This document shows positions 6,840 through 13,993 of a stretch of 17,209 nt of DNA, one piece after another. The position numbers and the translations under genes are program-made. Every line of letters starts with the position of its first letter. The stretch's first letter is position 1. The stretch comes from Candidatus Odinarchaeota archaeon (lineage in GTDB: Archaea > Asgardarchaeota > JAGGXT01). The DNA lies in NCBI GenBank assembly GCA_021162905.1, contig JAGGXT010000243.1:1-17209 (forward strand). The letters run 5' to 3'. The notes below the pieces were generated by a model. That model did no database searches and had not been told where the DNA came from. It saw nothing but the letters and a program-made list of their open reading frames with translations.

Positions 6840-6984
6840 TTATTAAGCTATAATACTATACTTTTTTGTATTGATAAACATATAACATGCTTAATAAATA
6901 ACATTTTAATAAAAAATAACAAAATAATGATTTATTTGACTATCAGTATGCAAGAAGAAAAATAAAGTGTTATTAAATAGGAGA
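6840..6984 (-). terminator. T-rich region after nuoI (candidate terminator) merging into the downstream promoter
   Basis: After the nuoI stop the minus strand holds several T-rich runs (for example CTTTATTTTTCTTCTT and TTTTGTTATTTTTTATT between about 6965 and 6905), as used for archaeal intrinsic termination, without a GC stem. Nearer the next gene come TATA-like sequences at 6887-6877 and 6859-6847. No other gene is seen in the gap. Confidence 0.4.
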
Positions 6985-7338
6985 TTAAACATCAATTACC
7001 ATTTTTTCCTTGTCATAGTCTGCTAGTTCAAACTCTCTTGTTAATTTAATAGCCTTTCGTGGGCAGACTTCTTCACACTGACCACAAAATAGACATCTGC
7101 TATAAAAGAATTTTGGTTTTTTCTTAAGCTTTGTTCTATCGTCCTTCACCATTTCAATTGCTCCTGATGGGCAATTCAAAGCACATAGGCTACATCCAAT
7201 ACATTTCTGTATGTCAAATGCTATCTTCCCACGATATCCCTCTGGGGCTTCTACTTTAACAAAGGGATACATCTCAGTAGCTGGTTTCTTAGGTATATGT
7301 TTCAATAACTCTTTTTCTAATGCTCCAGGATAGTGCAT
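6985..7338 (-). CDS. nuoI: NuoI-like 2[4Fe-4S] ferredoxin subunit of the membrane-bound hydrogenase
   Basis: Peripheral-arm electron carrier that would receive electrons, most likely from reduced ferredoxin, and hand them to the NuoB-like subunit. The 117 residues contain two complete motifs, C46-x2-C49-x2-C52-x3-C56-P and C82-x2-C85-x2-C88-x3-C92-P. The N-terminal part reads KPATEMYPFVKVEAPEGYRG, as in HycF/MbhN-type hydrogenase ferredoxin subunits. The protein is shorter than bacterial NuoI. It is the last gene of the eleven-gene run. The ATG directly follows the nuoH stop (TAA ATG) and has GGGGTG 6 nt upstream. No NuoE, F or G partner is present, so the usual NADH input path is missing. 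Confidence 0.92.
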   Translation of the reverse strand: MHYPGALEKELLKHIPKKPATEMYPFVKVEAPEGYRGKIAFDIQKCIGCSLCALNCPSGAIEMVKDDRTKLKKKPKFFYSRCLFCGQCEEVCPRKAIKLTREFELADYDKEKMVIDV

Positions 7339-8355
7339 TTAAAACACCCCCCAAAATATAAGAACCTCAACAGCTAAAATTTGTAATATTGCAACCGGTA
7401 TAAGATATTTCCAGAAGCCTCGAACCATCTGATCTATTTTATACCTAGCGAATAAAGATCTTAGATTGCTTAGGATAAACATTACTACTAATGTTTTAAT
7501 GATAAACCATATTGTGTAAAAAACTGGCTCAAGTCCAGGAATCGATGGCCCGTATGGACCCCCAAGGAAAAGTGTTGCAGCAAGCCCAGAAACAAAAACC
7601 ATTTTTAGGTCCGTCGCAAGCCTAAAGAATGCCAATTTCTTTCCACTATATTCTACCTGCCAACCACTCACAATTTCCGTTTCTGCTTCTGGTATATCAA
7701 ATGGCACTTTCTCTAATTTGGCAAGGGAACTTATGAGATAGATAACAAATGCAACGAGATAAACGACAAACGTAACTGGTGTAGCAATTATTAAAGGCAA
7801 TCCTAGTGTTTCTATTTGGTACTTAACTATATTTTCTATTTCAAGACTCCGTGCAATAAGAGCTACGGAGATTACAGACAGAACAAAAGGTATCTCATAG
7901 GCAATAAACTGAAGCCCTGTTCTTTCAGTACCAATAATTGAAAATCTATTGCCAGAAAAATATCCAGCAAACATAATTAATAGTCCAAATACTGTTGAAA
8001 TGAATAATACAAATAGAAGATCCCCTGGAAAACTTAATATTCCAGATAGTGAAGTTATGGGAATAAACAGTAACGTAAATAGCGAAACAATAAGTGTTAG
8101 TAGAGGAGTTGCAGTAAATCCAAATTTATCGGCTTCAATTGGTGTAATATCTTCCTTTGCTAATAATTTTATAAAATCTGCAAAAGGTTGAAGTATACCT
8201 CTTGGTCCCGTGAGAAAAGGCCCTACTCGATTTTGAAATCTAGCATATAACTTTCTATCGAACCACTCTAGAAACCAACCATAAGCAATGCAGAAAAGTG
8301 CACCTGGAAATATTACAATTTTTAAAATTAAGATGAGTAACTCTATTGCTTCCAT
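7339..8355 (-). CDS. nuoH: NuoH/HycD-like membrane subunit anchoring the hydrogenase head
   Basis: Integral membrane protein of 338 residues with about eight transmembrane helices. It joins the catalytic arm to the ion-moving arm and starts the polar axis of complex I-like enzymes. The first family signature, FDRKLYARFQNRVGP, is at 32-46. The second, PFDIPEAETEIVSG followed by WQVEYSG, is at 218-238, with its cluster of acidic residues E223, E225 and E227. The following LAFFRLATDLK is close to group-4 hydrogenase proteins (EchB/HycD type) and less like the LAEYANM of complex I. The ATG lies 13 bp inside the end of the large-subunit gene, with GGTGAG upstream, so the two are translationally coupled. 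Confidence 0.92.
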   Translation of the reverse strand: MEAIELLILILKIVIFPGALFCIAYGWFLEWFDRKLYARFQNRVGPFLTGPRGILQPFADFIKLLAKEDITPIEADKFGFTATPLLTLIVSLFTLLFIPITSLSGILSFPGDLLFVLFISTVFGLLIMFAGYFSGNRFSIIGTERTGLQFIAYEIPFVLSVISVALIARSLEIENIVKYQIETLGLPLIIATPVTFVVYLVAFVIYLISSLAKLEKVPFDIPEAETEIVSGWQVEYSGKKLAFFRLATDLKMVFVSGLAATLFLGGPYGPSIPGLEPVFYTIWFIIKTLVVMFILSNLRSLFARYKIDQMVRGFWKYLIPVAILQILAVEVLIFWGVF

Positions 8356-9560
8356 CTTTCTCTCACCACTTCCTCACCATGCTCTTTATACCATTTAATT
8401 GAATATTTTCTCAGTTGTTTGGTGTCCCAAACCCACCTTTTCCCAGAGTTTTCATCTATGAATAATGCGCGATCCATACATGCGAAACAAGGATCGATTC
8501 CAGCAAGTACAATAGGTATATCGGCGATATAACACCCTTTAAGCATCTCACAAACTGGGAGCAAATTAGCTAGTGTGGGAGTTCGAATCTTAAGTCTCTC
8601 AGGCTTATCCGTACCATTAGACTTTATGTAATAGAATAATTCTCCTCTAGGTGCTTCAACTCTACTGAGAACTTCATTTTCAGCAACTCTACGAGGAAAT
8701 TTGGTTCTTATCTCTCCTTGTGGCAAATGCTCAAGTATCCACCTACTCATTCTAATAGATTCTAAAGTTTCATCAACTCTTACAAGAATCCTAGCAAGAA
8801 CATCACAAGTATCATAGACAATCACATTAAAAGGTACTTCATTATAAGCCCCATAAGGAACATCCTTACGTATATCCACATCTACTCCAGAAGCGCGAGC
8901 TGTTGGGCCTACAGCATTAAGTTTAAGAGCTTGTTCACGTGTTAAGATTCCCACATTTGCAGCTCTAGCTAGAATCGTTTGCTCTTTCATACAAACCTCT
9001 TTATAGTATTTTGTTCTTTCTTCAAGGATATCCAATCCCTTCAATATTTTGTATTTTAGCTCATCTGAAATGTCCCTACGGACACCACCTACAGTATTCA
9101 TTGCATAATTAACTCTATTTCCAGAAATCATTTCTAGTATGTCCATAACAACTTCTCGATCGCGCCAGACTAACATGAAGAATGTGTCAAATCCTATTTC
9201 ATGCGCAGCAACACCAAGCCATAATAAGTGACTGTGAATACGTTCTAGCTCCCAAATTAATGTTCGGATATATACTCCTCTAGGGGGGGCTGTAACACCA
9301 GCAAGAGCTTCAGCTGTTTGAGCATAACAACCTTGATGAGCTGCACTGCAAATCCCACAAACTCTTTCACAAAGATAAAGGTTTTGAATATAAGTCTTTG
9401 ATTCTGCTAATTTTTCAATGCCTCTATGAGTATAGCCTATTCTAAAGTTTACATCTATTATCAATTCACCATCAACAGTAAACGTGAAGTTTTCAAATTC
9501 CTTAAGAGCTGGATGCTGTGGGCCTACAGGTATTTTAAACATTCTTTTTTCCTCAGTCAA
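8343..9560 (-). CDS. [NiFe] hydrogenase large (catalytic) subunit, group 4, NuoD-related
   Basis: Homologous to NuoD of complex I but with a full Ni-Fe site. Numbered from the TTG at 9560 (405 residues): L1 motif E65-R-V-C68-G-I-C71-S-A-A-H75 and L2 motif D357-P-C359-F-A-C362-M-D-R365, plus the EAPRGEL stretch (about 302-308) and RTPT (about 327-330) typical of hydrogenases. The four cysteines bind nickel and iron. NuoD proteins have lost them and gained quinone-site residues, for example the HPxTHG loop, which here reads HPALKEF. Expected reaction: 2H+ + 2e- to H2 or the reverse, at the cytoplasmic side. Forty residues follow R365, like the tail cleaved from HycE/HyfG during maturation. Start: TTG 9560 has GGAGGTG 6 nt upstream. 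ATG 9587 (overlapping the nuoC stop as ATGA) and ATG 9542 are alternatives. Confidence 0.92.
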   Translation of the reverse strand: MTEEKRMFKIPVGPQHPALKEFENFTFTVDGELIIDVNFRIGYTHRGIEKLAESKTYIQNLYLCERVCGICSAAHQGCYAQTAEALAGVTAPPRGVYIRTLIWELERIHSHLLWLGVAAHEIGFDTFFMLVWRDREVVMDILEMISGNRVNYAMNTVGGVRRDISDELKYKILKGLDILEERTKYYKEVCMKEQTILARAANVGILTREQALKLNAVGPTARASGVDVDIRKDVPYGAYNEVPFNVIVYDTCDVLARILVRVDETLESIRMSRWILEHLPQGEIRTKFPRRVAENEVLSRVEAPRGELFYYIKSNGTDKPERLKIRTPTLANLLPVCEMLKGCYIADIPIVLAGIDPCFACMDRALFIDENSGKRWVWDTKQLRKYSIKWYKEHGEEVVRERWKQ

Positions 9561-9583
9561 TAATTTCACCTCCACAATAACAT

Positions 9584-10054
9584 TCATTTCATTTGCTCAG
9601 GTTTCCAATCCTTTCTGAGTGGATAAACTCCTTCAGGCCAGTCATCAGGCAACACTAAGTGTGTAAGGTTTGGATGTCCATTAAATATAACTCCAAGAAG
9701 ATCAAAAACCTCTCTTTCATAAACAAGTGCCGATGGAAAGATATCTGAGACAGTGTCTATCTTTGGGTCTGACCTAGAGATTTCTGTTACTATTGTTATA
9801 GTTAAACTGCTTTTGGGTTCTAGAAGATGATATAAAAGCTCTATTTTTTCGCCAGTATCAATCCCAGTTATTGTTGTTAAATGATATGCACTCCATTTCT
9901 CCAGAGCATATTTTAATGCCTCTTTATAGGCATCCTCTACTACCTTTATAAAGACCTGCCTCTTACCTTTAACATAACCATCTACAAACTTTTCACCTAA
10001 TACTTTCTTAAAACTTTCAATTACTTCGTTTTCAAAGGATGTTTCCTCACTCAT
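9584..10054 (-). CDS. nuoC: NuoC/HycE N-domain-like 30-kDa subunit
   Basis: Peripheral subunit that packs against the B and D subunits; it carries no cofactor. The 156 residues end with the family signature YEREVFDLLGVIFNGHP at 112-128 and the closing PDDWPEGVYPLRKDW (136-150), which in complex I NuoC and the N-terminal part of HycE reads ERE.FDlfGi.f.gHP...PDdW.g.PLRKD. It is a separate gene, not fused to the large subunit. The ATG at 10054 has GGGAA-type purines just upstream and leaves 14 bp after the nuoB stop. A longer GTG start at 10138 would overlap nuoB by 70 bp and adds a Cys/Arg-rich stretch foreign to the family, so I reject it. Confidence 0.9.
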   Translation of the reverse strand: MSEETSFENEVIESFKKVLGEKFVDGYVKGKRQVFIKVVEDAYKEALKYALEKWSAYHLTTITGIDTGEKIELLYHLLEPKSSLTITIVTEISRSDPKIDTVSDIFPSALVYEREVFDLLGVIFNGHPNLTHLVLPDDWPEGVYPLRKDWKPEQMK

Positions 10055-10068
10055 ATTCCCTTCCCTTC

Positions 10069-10500
10069 TTAAGATTTTTGCAATTTCTCTAATAACTTTA
10101 CAACACCATGGATTATTGCTTCGGGTTTTGGTGGACACCCAGGTACAAACACATCAACAGGTATTACTTCGTCCACGCCTGCAACTACATTATATGCTCC
10201 ACGAAAAACGCCACCACTCATGGTACAAGTCCCTACAGCTATAACAAATTTTGGATCTGGCATTTGATTATATATTCTTATTAGTCTCTTTTTGGTCTGC
10301 CTAGTTACTGGACCTGTAACAACTAATATGTCAGCATGACGGGGACTACCTTTAAGGAGAATGCCAAAGCGTTCAACATCAAACCTAGGTGTTAATGCTG
10401 CTACAACCTCTATGTCACATGCATTACAACCGCCAGAGTTATAGTGAATTATCCAGGGGGATTTCATTCTTGCCCATTTTACAAGTTTGCACAACGCCAT
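10069..10500 (-). CDS. [NiFe] hydrogenase small subunit, NuoB-related ([4Fe-4S] proximal cluster)
   Basis: Electron-transfer subunit holding the cluster nearest the active site. The 143 residues bind one [4Fe-4S] with C25-x2-C28 (GGCNACDIE), C92 (GTCTMSGG) and C122 (PGCPPKPE). The first pair is the hydrogenase form CxxCDxE. Complex I NuoB has adjacent cysteines (CCxxE) here, so this protein supports the hydrogenase reading of its partner. There is no Tat signal, consistent with a cytoplasmic-facing enzyme. The ATG at 10500 is 3 bp after the nuoA stop with GGTGG 6 nt upstream. A second Met at codon 12 is possible but has no comparable ribosome site. Confidence 0.92.
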   Translation of the reverse strand: MALCKLVKWARMKSPWIIHYNSGGCNACDIEVVAALTPRFDVERFGILLKGSPRHADILVVTGPVTRQTKKRLIRIYNQMPDPKFVIAVGTCTMSGGVFRGAYNVVAGVDEVIPVDVFVPGCPPKPEAIIHGVVKLLEKLQKS

Positions 10501-10503
10501 TTT

Positions 10504-10818
10504 TTACCACCTTGGTATTTTTAAGAGGATCAGAAACACTATAATTGCATATGCCGCAACTACATAAAATGATAACGAATACATGGATAATGCCAATATG
10601 AGAGCAGCTATTTCAAAAATTACGAAAAATGCAATATAATAAAAGTGATGTATATATACTTGAATTTCCTCAGGAGGATAATCCTCACCACATGCATAGG
10701 GAGCTGTTTTCTCAGGATTCTCTTCGCTTGGAGGAGCTATTTTCTTTCCTAGAATATAAAATGCAACTGCTATGAGAATACAAATTAATAATCCAATCCA
10801 AGTTGCCAAAGCTTCCAT
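10504..10818 (-). CDS. nuoA: NuoA-like membrane subunit
   Basis: Three-helix membrane protein of 104 residues that in complex I clamps the D/H interface. Visible: helix 1 at about 3-25, a loop with the conserved Y-x-CG element (PYACGEDYPPEE), and helix 2 with FYYIAFFVIFEIAALIL, which keeps an acidic residue where complex I has FDxE, then helix 3. The ATG at 10818 has GGAGG 9 nt upstream; a TTG 33 bp earlier would put that ribosome site inside the gene. It is the first gene after the internal gap and so opens the A-B-C-D-H-I block. A distinct NuoA is unusual beside an intact Ni-Fe subunit, since the well-studied hydrogenases Hyc, Ech and Coo lack one. Confidence 0.88.
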   Translation of the reverse strand: MEALATWIGLLICILIAVAFYILGKKIAPPSEENPEKTAPYACGEDYPPEEIQVYIHHFYYIAFFVIFEIAALILALSMYSLSFYVVAAYAIIVFLILLKIPRW

Positions 10819-10822
10819 ATCA

Positions 10823-10903
10823 TCAAACCTCCAGAGTATTCTCTCTTGCAAATAATCTGCTTATTTCCTTAATACTTATTATGTAGGTACAATCTTTCAT
10901 CAT
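10823..10903 (-). CDS. Possible 26-codon leader ORF before nuoA
   Basis: The minus strand has GGTGAT at 10917-10912, an 8-nt spacer and ATG ATG at 10903, followed by 26 codons ending with TGA at 10825-10823, only 4 nt before the nuoA ATG. The peptide begins MMKDCTYIIS and ends ENTLEV. The nuoA ribosome site GGAGG lies inside its last codons, so translating it could affect nuoA initiation. It may equally be a chance ORF. It shows no known domain. If transcription starts near 10914, the GGTGAT would be at the very 5' end. Confidence 0.3.
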   Translation of the reverse strand: MMKDCTYIISIKEISRLFARENTLEV

Positions 10904-10986
10904 CTGCAATCATCACCTTATTCTTAATCACTCATATAAATATAAAAAAGATTCTTTTTAAACATGAAATACTTATTTTTATAGAG
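10904..10986 (-). promoter_or_regulatory. Candidate internal promoter/terminator between nuoN and nuoA
   Basis: After the nuoN stop the minus strand has AAAAAGAATCTTTTTTAT and then a TATA-like TTTTTATATTTATAT at about 10948-10934. The T-run may stop part of the J-N transcripts, and the TATA box could start a transcript near 10914 for A-B-C-D-H-I. Every other junction in the run is 0-14 bp or overlaps, so this gap stands out. Confidence 0.45.
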
Positions 10987-12486
10987 TTACATCTTGAGTA
11001 CCGCTTTCGCTGCAGTTTCAACCACATCAAATACTACTTTTGGCCACACAATTCCTATGAGGAATATCTGTATGGTTAAGATGACTATGGGTATAAGCAT
11101 CAACAGTGGAGCCTCTTTTACGTGTTCCATCTCTCTGGTTGGCTTAGCAAACAGTATAATGTGAATTAATCTCAGGTAATAGACTACTGAGAGAGCACTA
11201 TTTATGAGAGTTAACGCTGCAAGCACTATTTGCCCACCAACCACTGCACCCCATATTATCATCAACTTGGATGTAAAGCCACTCAACCCAGGAACTCCTG
11301 CAATTGCCAGACATCCTATAAAGAAGCTAAATGTAGTTACAGGCATCTTTCGCCCTATACCTTTAAGTTCCTCTAGGTTTCTAGTACCTAACTCGTGAAT
11401 AAACGCTCCTGCGCAAAGAAATAGCATCCCTTTCATTATGGAATGGTTAAGTACATGAAGAAGACCTCCAGCTATGCCTAATATAGCTGCCTCCTCACCC
11501 ACACCACTCATCATTCCCACGGATATACCTGCAAAGATATATCCTATATTTGCTATGCTAGAATATGCCAATAATCGTTTAATATCTTCTTGAAGCAATG
11601 CCATTATATTGCCAACGGTCATAGTTAAAACTGCAAATATAGCAATTACTGTTCCATAATCCAGAACAGTAGCTGGAAAAGCTAAAAGTAAGATACGCAA
11701 AATACAGTATACGCCATTCTTAATAACAACTCCAGACAACATGGCACTAATTGAGCTGGGTGCAGCGGGATGCGCATCTGGCAACCAAGTATGAAGTGGT
11801 ACTATTGATGCTTTTACTCCGAATCCTATTATTAACATACCTACTATTATGTAAAATGATGGATTTGCTTCCGCAGCTTGCAAAGCTTGATGTATAGCTT
11901 CATAATTAAGGGTTCCGGTAAGCCCATAGATTAGTGATATAGCATATAATATTGTAGCAGACCCAAAGGCTGACATTACAAGATATTTAAATCCTGCCTC
12001 TACGGGTTCCCATGTTTCTTTTCGGAATGAAACAAGTGTGTAGCTTGAGAGACTCATTAATTCCCAAGCAACAAAGAGTGTAAATAGATCACCTGCATAC
12101 ACCACTAAGTTCATCCCACCGATTAAAGCCAGCAGAAGTGCATAATACTCATCAAGACCAGTATCTTTTTTCATATATGTGATACTATATATTGTTACTA
12201 GGAAACCCAAGTTGCTGAAAACGAAAGACATAAACCAACTTAACATATCAACTCTAAGACAAGCACCTGTAGGTGGTTCAAAAAGATAATAGAATGTAAT
12301 CACACCTTGTTCAGAAATAGATGGGTATAGATAAATTACGGATGCTATAGTTCCCAATGCTATTAAAGTAGCAATGAGATCTCTGGCTCTTTCAAGTCCT
12401 ATCTTTCTGAAAAGTATACCGAGTAACGGAATTATGATTGCACCTATAAACGGTACTAATAAGGGTAATAATACTTCTTGTATCAT
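10987..12486 (-). CDS. nuoN: NuoN-like antiporter-type proton-channel subunit
   Basis: Polytopic membrane protein of 499 residues with about 14 helices, one of three antiporter-like ion channels here. The key charged residues of the family are in place: E142 in helix 5 (AWELMS), K225 in helix 7 (GFGVKASIVPLHTWLPDAHPAAPS), K256 in helix 8 (SGVVIKNGVY) and K407 in helix 12 (GLSGFTSK). The loop LLAYSSIANIGYI is also typical. The ATG at 12486 comes one base after the nuoM stop and has GGTGG 5 nt upstream; the GTG at 12495 would hide that site. In complex I this subunit lies nearest to K, J and A, so its presence gives the arm a full set of L, M and N. Confidence 0.92.
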   Translation of the reverse strand: MIQEVLLPLLVPFIGAIIIPLLGILFRKIGLERARDLIATLIALGTIASVIYLYPSISEQGVITFYYLFEPPTGACLRVDMLSWFMSFVFSNLGFLVTIYSITYMKKDTGLDEYYALLLALIGGMNLVVYAGDLFTLFVAWELMSLSSYTLVSFRKETWEPVEAGFKYLVMSAFGSATILYAISLIYGLTGTLNYEAIHQALQAAEANPSFYIIVGMLIIGFGVKASIVPLHTWLPDAHPAAPSSISAMLSGVVIKNGVYCILRILLLAFPATVLDYGTVIAIFAVLTMTVGNIMALLQEDIKRLLAYSSIANIGYIFAGISVGMMSGVGEEAAILGIAGGLLHVLNHSIMKGMLFLCAGAFIHELGTRNLEELKGIGRKMPVTTFSFFIGCLAIAGVPGLSGFTSKLMIIWGAVVGGQIVLAALTLINSALSVVYYLRLIHIILFAKPTREMEHVKEAPLLMLIPIVILTIQIFLIGIVWPKVVFDVVETAAKAVLKM

Positions 12487-12487
12487 T

Positions 12488-13981
12488 TTAACCACCGATT
12501 AAACTTTCTATTTCTTTAGCAGCTGGAACTAACATTCTTAATACGAGATCAGGATAGAATCCCAAGAGAACTGCAAGAAATGCTAGGAATGCCATAGGTG
12601 CTAACATAGTTAGAGGTGGATCCTTAACATTTTCAAACGCCTCCTTTGGTGGGCCAAAGAAAACTTTCCTTACCATCCAAAGTATATAACCAGCGGTAAT
12701 CACAGTAGATATTACAGCTAAAGCTGCAATGAAGAGATGCCCTGTTGAAAAAGCACCTGTGAATATTAAGAATTCACTAACGAATCCATTAAGAGGTGGA
12801 GTCCCCATCATTGCTAATCCTGCTATAAGCGTTATTGTTGCAGTTGCAGGCATTTTCCCAGCCAATCCTCCAAGTTGGTTCATATCTCTACCCTTTACTG
12901 GACCAATTTGATACACTAAAACTCCTGCTACCATGAAAAGGAGCCCCTTAAAAATGGCATGGTTTACTATGTGAAACATCGAACCCGCTATTCCATATGT
13001 TGTAGCCGATGCTAGTCCTAGGAACATATAGCCCATTTGTGATATGCTCGAATAAGCAAACAACCTTTTGAGATCTGTTTGCGCGAGCGCTAATATACCA
13101 CCATAGATCATTGTTACCACAGCTATAACCATAAATGTCATAGAGTATACTGTGAATGTTGTTCCGAAGAATGTAAGAAGAATTCTAGCAACAGCGTATA
13201 CACCACACTCACTCATGACTCCTGAAAGGATAACACTTATTGGAGCTGGTGCTTCTGCGTAAGTATCTGGTAACCAATTATGTAACGGAAACAAGGCCAT
13301 CTTTACTGCAAATCCCAGCATAAAGAGTGCCACTATTAGATTAAGAGTTGAAGTTGAAGCTGCCGCTATACCCTTAATCATCTCTTCAGAGTATAAATCA
13401 AATGTTGTTGTAAGACTCCATGTAGCTACAATAGCAAGAAGTATACATATGGCACCTAAGTGAGTATACATGAAATACTTAAATGCTATTAGTTGAGCTT
13501 TTTCTGAAGTCCCCCAGCGGGCAATCAGCAACCATGATGGAATTAGCATTAATTCCCAGAATATGTAAAACTGAACCAAGTTTGTTGCTAGAATAACACC
13601 AGCAATGCCCGCTATGTAAATGAGCAAAAGGGCAAAATAAAGCTCTTGATTATGCTTATGTGACATATATTCTATTGAATATAGTGCTGCAAGTGTACAT
13701 AACAGTAATACCATTCCCACAATTGGGGTACTTAAGTTATCCGCTCGTAATCCGAAGGTTAAAAATGTTACACCAAAGGGTCCTGCCCATGCATATTCCT
13801 CAACATATAATTTCCCCTCAAGGACGTCAGGTACTACAAATATTGAAAATATTACTAGGGATACTAGGGAGAAAATAAATGATAGCCATCCTGCAGCTTT
13901 TGTTGACCACTTACCTACAACATAAGTTATTGGCGCACCAATTATGAGTAACATTATCATGATCAAAAGTGGGCTACTCAT
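12488..13981 (-). CDS. nuoM: NuoM-like antiporter-type proton-channel subunit
   Basis: Membrane protein of 497 residues, about 14 helices. Family features: E143 in helix 5 (FWELMLIPSW), K227 in helix 7 (GFAVKMALFPLHNWLPDTYAEAPAP), FAYSSISQMGYMF at about 308-320, the HxxFK element (H341, K345) and E403 in helix 12 (GFVSEFLI), as in NuoM. One key position differs: helix 8 reads SGVMSECGVYAV, with Glu258 where NuoM normally has the channel lysine (GVLLKxGxYG). The same helix keeps its lysine in the L and N subunits here. A perfect AAGGAGGT ribosome site lies 6 nt upstream. The gene follows the nuoL stop by 12 bp. Confidence 0.92.
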   Translation of the reverse strand: MSSPLLIMIMLLIIGAPITYVVGKWSTKAAGWLSFIFSLVSLVIFSIFVVPDVLEGKLYVEEYAWAGPFGVTFLTFGLRADNLSTPIVGMVLLLCTLAALYSIEYMSHKHNQELYFALLLIYIAGIAGVILATNLVQFYIFWELMLIPSWLLIARWGTSEKAQLIAFKYFMYTHLGAICILLAIVATWSLTTTFDLYSEEMIKGIAAASTSTLNLIVALFMLGFAVKMALFPLHNWLPDTYAEAPAPISVILSGVMSECGVYAVARILLTFFGTTFTVYSMTFMVIAVVTMIYGGILALAQTDLKRLFAYSSISQMGYMFLGLASATTYGIAGSMFHIVNHAIFKGLLFMVAGVLVYQIGPVKGRDMNQLGGLAGKMPATATITLIAGLAMMGTPPLNGFVSEFLIFTGAFSTGHLFIAALAVISTVITAGYILWMVRKVFFGPPKEAFENVKDPPLTMLAPMAFLAFLAVLLGFYPDLVLRMLVPAAKEIESLIGG

Positions 13982-13993
13982 TTTTTTACCTCC

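Noticed and set aside
9584..10138. Longer nuoC from a GTG at 10138
   Set aside because: It would overlap nuoB by 70 bp and adds residues not found in the family. The ATG at 10054 has purine-rich sequence upstream and normal spacing.
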